Below, in pieces: positions 56,905-64,000 of a stretch of DNA of 64,000 bases (within the stretch, counting starts at the first letter, position 1; every line of letters starts with the position of its first letter). Source of the stretch: Astragalus membranaceus (lineage: Eukaryota; Streptophyta; Magnoliopsida; Fabales; Fabaceae). The notes beneath the pieces are model-generated. The model made no database searches. It was given only the letters and a program-made list of their open reading frames with translations, and was not told the origin of the DNA. The DNA is taken from the NCBI GenBank assembly GCA_039519185.1, contig CM076851.1, forward strand, positions 48,900,751 to 48,964,750, in the 5' to 3' direction. The position numbers and the translations under genes are program-made.

Positions 56905-59354
56905 TGTAACACCCAAATAATTTAATTATTTATTTAATTAAATTATTTAGGTATTTTATTAGTATAGTCATATTAAAATAATAATATGATGTTTTATTTA
57001 AATCAGGGAGTGATGTTTAGTAATTAAGCTGAGTAGTGGACCGGGGCCCGTGATCCAAGAGCCCAATGGCATAGGCGCATGAAGGAGAGTTTTGGCTAGG
57101 GTTTGGTCATTTGCGCATTTTTGGAGAAAAAGAAAGAGAGATTGTGAAGAGAGAAGAGAGGAGGGGACGGCGCACCAAGGAGGAAGAGGAGAGGAGCTCT
57201 GTTGCTGTGGTTCTTTGGAGTTGTCGTGCAAGGGGATCTCGTATTCGGCAAATCTAAGGTAAGGGTGGGTTCTATCTTTATAATAGGGTGTATGATGGGT
57301 GTTATGTGGGAGATAGGCCCTATGTTGTCCCTTTTGATGTTGTTGGTGTTTATTTGGTGATATTCATGATGATTGAATTGGTGCTTGATGATTGGTCATG
57401 GTGAAAAACAAAAATTTGATCCCTAGGTGCCATGGGCACCATTGATGTTGTGTCGCATGTGTATGTGTTGTTGTTTTGGTTGCTGGAAACGGCGCCTGTT
57501 CCTGGGCGCCGTGTCTGTGTCGCGTTTGGTTCCTGCTGAAGGCGCCCTGTTGCTGGGCGCCGAGCCAGTGTTGTTCCTGTTGCTGAATGTGGCGCCCTAG
57601 GCGCCCAGTAGTGGTTCTGTGTTGTTGCTGGAAGTGGCGCCCTAGGCGCCCAGTGCTGGATGTTGTGCTGAAAGTGGCGCCCTAGGCGCCCAGTCCCTGT
57701 GTGACTGCAGAAACCGGCGCCCTATGCTGGTGTCATATTGTTGCTGTCTTGGCTGTTGTCCTAGGCGCCCTGCTCCTGGGCGCCAAGTCTGCTGTTGTTC
57801 CTCTTGTGCTAGGCGCCCTGCTCCTGGGCGCCAAGTCTGTTGTGTTGCCTGTTGTGCCAGGCGCCCTGCTCCTGGGCGCCATATCTGTTGTTGCCACTGT
57901 TGTGTTAGGCGCCCTGTTGCTGGGCGCCATGTCTGTCTGTGTTGCTGTTGTGCTAGGCGCCCTGTTGCTGGGCGCCATGTCTGTCTGTGTTGCTGTTGTG
58001 CTAGGCGCCCTGTTGCTGGGCGCCAGTTTCTGTTGTTACTGTTGCCTGCTAGGCGCCCTGTTGCTGGGCGCCAGTTTCTGTTGCCTGCTAGGCGCCCTGT
58101 TGCTGAGCGCCAGTTTCTGTCAGTTGATGTTGCCTATTGGCGCCTTGTTGCTGGGCGCCAGTTCCTGTCTTGTTGCTGATGCTGTTGGCGCCTTGTTGCT
58201 GGGCGCCAGTTCCTGTTTTGCTGCTGATGCTGTTGGCGCCTTGTTGCTGGGCGCCAGTTTCTGCCAAGTCTGTTGTGCTGTTGGGCGCCATTTTCTGTGT
58301 TGTTGGCTTGCTGGGCGCCATCAAGGGCGCCATTTTCTGGTGGTCTGGGGCGCCTGGGTGACTGCCCCGGTGGTCGTTGGCATTGGTGTTGTAAAGTCGT
58401 TGTCGTTCCAGGTGATGTAAGTTGTCGTTGTTCACGGTGTTGTAAAAATTGTTGTTGCCATTGATGTTGTAAATTTATTGGTGTCTTTGGTGTCGGTGGT
58501 TGTTGATCAAGTTGTTAGACTGTCATATAGGTGTAGGTGTATTGGTGATGATATAACAGGTGATGTGCCTATTTTATTGGCTAAGGTGATAGGTGATGGG
58601 TCTATGACCATTTGTTGATATTGGTGTTGTTGTGTCAATTAAATGGCTATTGTTGTTGACGGTCTCTGGTGCATTGTTCATAGTGTCGCATATATTTCAT
58701 ATGCATTATTTTGGTGATGATGGCTTCGGCCTTTGAGCTATAGGTGATGATACAGGTGATGATGCCCTTATTGGCTACTTTATTGGTGATGATTGGTACC
58801 ACATGCATATACCCGTTGGTGTGGGTTGCATCTCATTCATTTACTCATGACATTGGTGATGATTCTTGGTGATTGCAATTGATGTCGTTATGAAGTGGTA
58901 GATATAGTTGTCGCAACTCTAGCATATTGCCTATCATATATGCTATTATAATGTTAGATATCTCACCCCTTCTGTTTGAATGTTACCCCTATGCTGGTAA
59001 CGTGCAGGTGATTGCGAGTGAAGGCCTGTCTACCTTCGCTAGTCGAGTCGGTGTCGTCGCTCAGATACGTAGCACTCGGGGGGATGAACGCTAGTTTTAT
59101 TAGATGTCTCTATTATTTAAATTTCTGAAGTTTTATTGGTGATGTTATGATTATTCCTTCGAAACCTTTATTTTTATTCCGCTGCGTGGTGATGGAGTTA
59201 TTGTTATGTATCGTACTATTTTAATGGTGAATTTTATTTACTGACGTGTGACGTTTTAATGGTGAAAATGTGGCATCCCTTGTGGGTGTAGCGAAAAATG
59301 TTTTGAAACTCTGATTTTTGTCAAAATTTTTCCGGGTAGAAAAGGGGTGTTACA
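56905..59354 (+). mobile_element. Solo LTR of the element B lineage
   Basis: Ends TGTAACACCC and GGGGTGTTACA; exact duplication CCTAC at 56900-56904 and 59355-59359. It carries a conserved splice donor context TAAGGTAAGGGTGGG (57255-57270), a GGCGCC hairpin array (57485-58345) and GGTGATGAT repeats (58540-58870). Confidence 0.94.
57485..58345. repeat. GGCGCC hairpin array, about 20 units
   Basis: Units of GGCGCCC-(6-8 nt)-GGGCGCC, 35-60 bp apart, with perfect 6-7-bp stems in most. Spacers are TGTTGC-rich. The 239-codon plus frame (LGALLLGA repeats) is a by-product of the array. Confidence 0.9.
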
Positions 59355-59749
59355 CCTACCGTAAACCCTCACAATAAATCTCGGTCCATTTATTCCTTTT
59401 CCTTTAATCGTGGTCCATAAAAGGCACACATGCATTGATAAGTGCTTGATTTACATCAAATTTCTAAAGAATTTACAAGCACTTATTTGACTTAAATACA
59501 AATTAATTGAACTTTTTCCATAAATATTACTGAATATTACAAAAATAGTAAATGCATGTGTCTTTTATGAAGTTATCCTTTTATATGAAAAGTTGTGCAG
59601 TTAGGTGTTAAGCAAGGCCTAAAGAAAAGCAAAAAAGAAGCAAAATCAGAAGATACTGGTAGCAGCTAAAGCTAACATTCGCTTAACCAGAATAGCGTTG
59701 CTTCACCATGAAGAAAGAGACACATCGGAAGAGGCTACACACCTTTTGT

Positions 59750-60165
59750 TAGCCAAACAACTTCATGTCTTAGCTTAGCTATCAAGAGAGAGAAAGTAAA
59801 GGCGGTTACTGTTAGCTAAGCAACTTCATATCTTAGCTTAGCTAACAAGAGAGAGAAAGTAAAGGTGGCTATTGTTAGCTAAGCAACTCCATTTCTTAGC
59901 TTAGCTAAAAAGAAAGAGAATGCAACACACAATTTTGTAGCTAAGCAACATAAAGCCTTAGCTTACCTAACAAGAAGGATAATGCAACACACAATTTTGT
60001 AGCTAAGCAACATCAAGCTTTAGCTTAGCTAAGAAGAAGGAGAATGCAACACAAGTCTTGTTAGCTAAGCAATCTTACCCCTTAGCTTAGCTAACAAGAA
60101 AGGGAATGCAAAGGCAACAACACACCATTTGTTAGCTAAGCGACAACAGACCTTAGCTTAGCTAA
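59750..60165 (+). repeat. GTTAGCTAAG/CTTAGCTAAC hairpin array, 7 units
   Basis: Seven ~60-bp units each have GTTAGCTAAGCAA, a variable 10-15 nt loop and CTTAGCTTAGCTAAC, then AAGA-rich spacers. The stem is up to 10 bp. The array ends just upstream of the TATA box. Confidence 0.88.
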
Positions 60166-60175
60166 CTATTTTTCC

Positions 60176-60183
60176 TATAAAAG
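60176..60183 (+). promoter_or_regulatory. TATA box of the Athila-type LTR
   Basis: TATAAAAG directly after the hairpin array; transcription would start near 60205-60215. Confidence 0.75.
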
Positions 60184-61030
60184 GGACTTCATTTCTGAAC
60201 TTTAAGATCATCATATTTTGAAATACATAGTCATACACTGAAGGAGAGATCAAAAGGAATTGAAAAATTGAAGCTTGGAGCATCATCTTGAGGGATCAAC
60301 GGTGCTACATTCTTGAGGTTTTTCATCTCTTTTTATTTTGTATCATAGCTATCATGAAAATGAGTAGCTAAACTCTCTTTTGTTGAGGTTAGGTTTAGTT
60401 ATCTTATATCCATGTATTGAACCTAATTCAGTAATATATATATCTCGTTTTACGAATTGATTTAGTGATTGAATTTTGTGCTTAATGCTTGTTATAGTTT
60501 GATCACCTATACTTGATCTTTGAATCTAAAGTTGTATTGGAAAATAAGCTTTTGGTTGTGCCTTAAATTCAATCGCCTATTAAGCTTGATATCTAGGAAT
60601 AGAATCACGTTTTCTAGTCAATATATCACCTAATCTTAATGCTACTATTTGCTTAAATAGTTGAGGAATCTTTATTTATGCAAACTAGTTGTTGATTTTA
60701 CTTAACCTAAGGAATTAGTTAAGTTGGATGATATGGTGATGATAAATCAATGAGTAAAATAGAGTTATATATATGAATCAATTAAATGCATTGGAATAAG
60801 TTAATGAAATCTAATCTCAACATCTTTCTATCACTTGTTACTTTACTTTATCAAATTATCGCTTTTAGTTTCGAAGTTTACAAAACAACAAACAACTTTC
60901 TTTTCCTAACTTAAGATTTGAAAATCTAATCGAACGGCTGATAATATCACCAAGTCCCTGTGGATACGATACCTAATACTACTGTATTAGAACGAGTATA
61001 ACGCTGTTACGAAAAAGTGTTACCAAAATT

Positions 61031-61048
61031 TGGCGCCGTTGCCGGGGA
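61031..61048 (+). other. Primer binding site (tRNA-Asp type)
   Basis: TGGCGCCGTTGCCGGGGA, the primer site known for Athila elements. Confidence 0.88.
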
Positions 61049-61179
61049 CTTGCGCTAGATATTTAAGCATTGCAATAGATTTTTATGATCTTAAGCAAGT
61101 ATATTTGTAAATAGAACTTATTTAATTTTAAAACCTTTTGTTTGACTAATTTGTTTGTTTAGTTGCTGAAATTTTGTTT

Positions 61180-62633
61180 ATGCGAGGTAAGACTCCCATC
61201 GAGCAACTATTGTTTGATCCAGAAATCGAGAAAACGGCTAGGAAAAACAATAGCAAGACAAGAAAGAAAAAGCAACTAGCTAAGCAAAGACAACAACAAA
61301 AGGAGTCCTCTACTTCAACTTCAACTTCAACTTCATCTGAAGCTCAAAAAGAACCAATGGCAACACCAGAAGGAGCGCTTGCACATAACAGTCCTAGGTA
61401 TCTCTCGAGGCTTGCCAGAACTGGAGATCAAGAAGGAGCAAAGACAACAGAAATGAAAACAGGTTTGCTCCAACTTTTATATGCTAACCCTTATGCAGGT
61501 CTTGATCATGAAGACCCATATGCTCATCTCATCAAATTCTATGAGCTATGTGGAACATTGGGGGCAACAGAGCAAGAAGAAGAAACAAATTTTCTGTAAT
61601 TGGAAAAGCCAAGGATTGGTACTTGGATCAACCACAAACTACCTTATCCAATTGGAACCAGTTGGAAGAAAAATTCATGGCCAGGTATTTTCCTCAGTCT
61701 AGGTTAATGGATGCTAAAACAGCTATTTCAGTATTTACACAGGCGCCCAATGAAACTTTATGTGAAGCCTGGGAGAGGTACAAATCATTGCTGAGAAGAT
61801 GTCCAAATCATGGATTTGATGATCAAACGCAAGTACACATGTTCCGCAATGGACTTCTTCAACAACCAAAGCTGTTACTTGACGCAACTGCAGGAGGGTC
61901 TCTAATGGCAAAAAGTCCCGCAGAAGCTATCCAGATCATCGAGTCTATGGCTACTAATGATCATCAGAGTCATTACAACAGAGGTTCTTCAGCTAAGAGA
62001 GGAGTGATTGAATTGGGCACCAATGATGCAATTTTGGCCCAAAAAAAGTTATTGACTCAGCAATTGGAAGAGCTTACAAAGCAGATGGCCGCCTTACCAC
62101 AGCAGTTGAAGGGTATGCAGGAGACAACATCAAAACAACAAGCTATGAGATGTGATAGCTGTGAGATTGATCACCCTACAGGTTATTGTCTACCAAATGA
62201 GGAGGCAAAGTACATGGGAAATCAGCCAAGACAAGGGCAATTTCAGAATTACAACTATCCCAGAGGCAATAATCAAAATTTTAATCAAGGGTGGAAACAG
62301 GAAGCAGGACCATCAGTTAGACAAACTCCATACCAGCAGTATAACCAACATCCGGCAATTCAAGACAAAACTTCAAAATTGGAGGAAACTCTCACGCAGT
62401 TTATGCAAGTAAGTATGTCTAACCAAAAGAATACTGATGCTTCAATTAAAAATCTTGAAATACAGGTTGGACAGCTAGCAAAACAGTTATCTGAGTCAAA
62501 AGTAGGAGGCTTCTCTGCAAATACTCAAACCAATCCGAATGAACATTGCAAAGCCATAACAACAAGGAGTGGCATCACAATTGGAAAAGGTATTGGGGAT
62601 AATTTAGCTGTTGAGGAGAGTGTTGTGGAATAA
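61180..62633 (+). pseudogene. Athila-type gag, frameshifted
   Basis: The first ATG is at 61180. The first frame ends at 61599; the core continues in another frame from about 61590 (IGKAKDWYLDQP, then LEEKFMARYFPQSRL, typical Athila gag core). The junction is consistent with a small deletion. A basic K/R-rich N-terminal stretch and a T/S run come first. A CX2CX3HX4C zinc knuckle lies at 62151-62189, and a coiled-coil-like segment at 62380-62490. An in-frame TAA stands at 62631-62633. Gag would form the particle and bind element RNA. Confidence 0.85.
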
Positions 62634-63389
62634 GTAGAAAAAGAGAGAGTTGAGGGAGAAAATAAAGAGATTGTAAATAAAGAAGAAAATGTAGTAGAAA
62701 AAAAAATAGAAAAAGAAAAGAAAAATGAAAAGAGAAAGAAGTATGAGGTAGAAGGAGAAAAAAATGGAGTGAAGAGCCCACCAGTGAAAAATCTACCTTA
62801 CCCTCATGGGCCAACTAAAAAGGATAAAGAAATGCAATTTGCAAGGTTTATGGAGATATTCAAAATATTGCAAATCAATATCCCATTTTCTGAAGCCTTA
62901 GAGCAGATGCCTACATATGCAAAATTCATGAAAGAATTACTCACCAAGAAGAGGAGATTCATTGAAGAAGACACAATTGAACTAGAAGCAGGTTGCAGTG
63001 CAATAATTCAAAAATGCTTACCTCTAAAGTCTAAGGATCTAGGGAGCTTCACACTACCAGTCACAATTGGCAATCTTTCAGTAGGTAAAGCTCTTATGGA
63101 TCTTGGGGCTAGCATTAACTTAATGCCTCTCTCTATGCTGGAGAGAATTGGAGACTTGAAGGTAAGGTCAACTAGAATGACACTACAGCTGGCTGATAGA
63201 ACTGTCAAACATCCTCATGGTGTGGTAGAAGATGTCCTTGTGAAAGTGGACAAGTTTTTGTTTCCAGTCGATTTTGTAGTGATGGATATGGAGGAAGATG
63301 TAGAAGTTCCTTTGATATTGGGGAGACCATTTATGAAAACTGCAAAGGTCATCATTGATGTTGATGATGGTAAATTTCAATGTGTTTGA
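62634..63389 (+). pseudogene. Athila-type protease region
   Basis: This lies in the same frame as gag past the TAA, starting with a very lysine/glutamate-rich linker. The protease active site D-L-G-A-S-I-N is at 63099-63119, followed by LMPLSMLERIG and a VPLILGRPF block. The frame ends in TGA at 63387-63389, where a shift breaks it from downstream pol. It would process the polyprotein. Confidence 0.85.
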
Positions 63390-64000
63390 AGCGATGCACC
63401 ATCCCAAAGATAAAGGAAGCTGCTTCAAGATTGATGCCATAGATAAACTCATTTATGAAGCCAAGAAGCAAATACATTCAACAAGTCCTCTAGAAAAAGC
63501 TTTAATCAATGCCTTTGATGAACTGAATGAAGAGGAAGAAAAAGAAATTGAAAAGTACCTGAAGGATCTTGATATTTCAAAAGAGATTCCTTCTCATCAG
63601 GTAGTTCTAGAAGAATTACAAGCTGGAGATAAGAAATCAAATGAGCAGAAGCCGGAGTTAAAGGTGTTGCCTTCTCACCTAAAGTATGTGTTTCTTGAAG
63701 ATGGAAGCAACAAACCGGTAATTATCAGCAATTCCTTATCCAGCAATGAGGAGAAGCAGCTAATCAAAGCGTTGAAAGTAAATAAAGAAGCTATTGGTTG
63801 GACCTTAGCTGATATCAAGGGAATTAGCCCTTCACACTGCATGCACAAAATCATGATGGAGAAGGATTTCAAACCAGTGGCTCAACCACAGCGTCGTTTA
63901 AATCCTACAATGAAAGAAGTAGTCAGAAAAGAGGTCGTGAAACTCCTAGACGCAGGTATGATTTATCCTATTTCTGACAGTTCTTGGGTTAGTCCTGTGC
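63373..64000 (+). pseudogene. Athila-type pol, linker and start of reverse transcriptase (partial)
   Basis: This is open in a different frame from the protease, from FNVFEAMHHP-like residues (63376) to the window edge. It has an acidic EEEEKEIEKYLKDL linker and W-T-L-A-D-I-K-G-I-S-P (about 63800-63832), then VVKLLDAGMIYPISDS near the end. This is the normal entry into gypsy RT. The rest lies outside. Confidence 0.82.

Larger units (their letters stand above)
56472..59435 (-). mobile_element. Gypsy LTR (TGTAACACCCTAATATTTC type), interrupted
   Basis: Starts at 56472 and is split by the solo LTR at 56905-59354 and again by the Athila-type element at 59436. Its far end is outside the window. 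GTGTGATAAACA / CTCAGTGAGTCCTAC matches the 'GAGTTCTACCGAGAC' blocks of related LTRs. Confidence 0.8.
59436..61025 (+). mobile_element. 5' LTR of the Athila-type element
   Basis: About 1.59 kb, from TGATAAGTGCTTGATTTACA to GTTACCA. The start is inferred from sequence style; the end is fixed by the primer site. It has a hairpin array (59750-60165), then a TATA box (60176), then AT-rich R/U5. Confidence 0.75.
59436..64000 (+). mobile_element. Athila-type Ty3/gypsy element, 5' part
   Basis: 5' LTR about 59436-61025, primer site 61031, gag 61180-62633, protease 62634-63389 and the start of RT by 64000. The Athila call rests on the primer site, the gag core and the D-L-G-A-S-I-N protease motif. 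Coding breaks make it non-functional as read. The left flank is TGCAT; the target duplication lies beyond the window. Confidence 0.9.

Noticed and set aside
57701..58420. 239-codon open frame of LGALLLGA-type repeats
   Set aside because: It is a reading of the GGCGCC hairpin array; other frames are open too, and there is no motif or start context.

Overview
This window is nuclear DNA from a flowering plant, most likely a legume with a large, repeat-rich genome. The grounds are AT-rich DNA almost wholly built of nested LTR retrotransposons, Ogre/Tat-, Tekay-like and Athila-type elements, typical plant MITEs, a Helitron, and one host gene with the exon layout of a plant defensin-like (DEFL) gene. 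The species assignment is inference. No bacterial, organellar or rRNA/tRNA gene was recognised.

Layout. (1) 1-29448: a minus-strand Ty3/gypsy element whose reverse transcriptase, protease and gag remnants lie at 1-1500. Its 5' LTR (from 1503) is split by a ~26 kb non-autonomous Ogre/Tat-like element (2790-28770, target duplication ATCAT). That element is itself hit by a solo LTR (4226-6946, duplication GCCGT), a complete non-autonomous LTR element with near-identical LTRs (9568-16863, duplication TCCCC) and a foldback MITE (25084-25410). (2) 29449-38156: the only host-like stretch. It holds low-complexity repeats, a decayed LTR-like piece, a SINE, Stowaway-like MITEs (one containing another MITE), and a two-exon gene for a secreted double-domain defensin-like peptide (35810-36302, minus strand), followed by tandemly duplicated AT-rich DNA. 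(3) 38157-44048: a gypsy LTR split by a Tat-lineage solo LTR (38168-40707, duplication ACCCC). (4) 44049-50289: AT-rich duplicated DNA, a 5'-truncated LINE-like insertion with a 15-bp target duplication, a Helitron (about 46044-49725) and a 309-bp hAT-type MITE with an 8-bp duplication. (5) 50290-59435: solo and fragmentary gypsy LTRs, including clean solo LTRs at 50290-52896 (GTACA) and 56905-59354 (CCTAC). (6) 59436-64000: the 5' LTR, primer site, gag and start of pol of an Athila-type element running off the window, with coding breaks.

The most striking pattern is not a gene. Nearly every LTR family here carries arrays of short hairpins whose stems change by compensating substitutions while loops stay constant. 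The clearest are an array of at least seven hairpins with a CTTT loop and covarying 4-bp inner stems in the Ogre-like LTRs (an eighth lies in the leader), a paired-hairpin motif beginning GAACTACG shared by the Ogre-like element and the separate Tat LTR, and three tandem Y-shaped foldbacks in the Tat LTR. These look like selected RNA (or cruciform DNA) structures in retrotransposon leaders. Positions and pairings were read by eye; no alignment or folding program was run.
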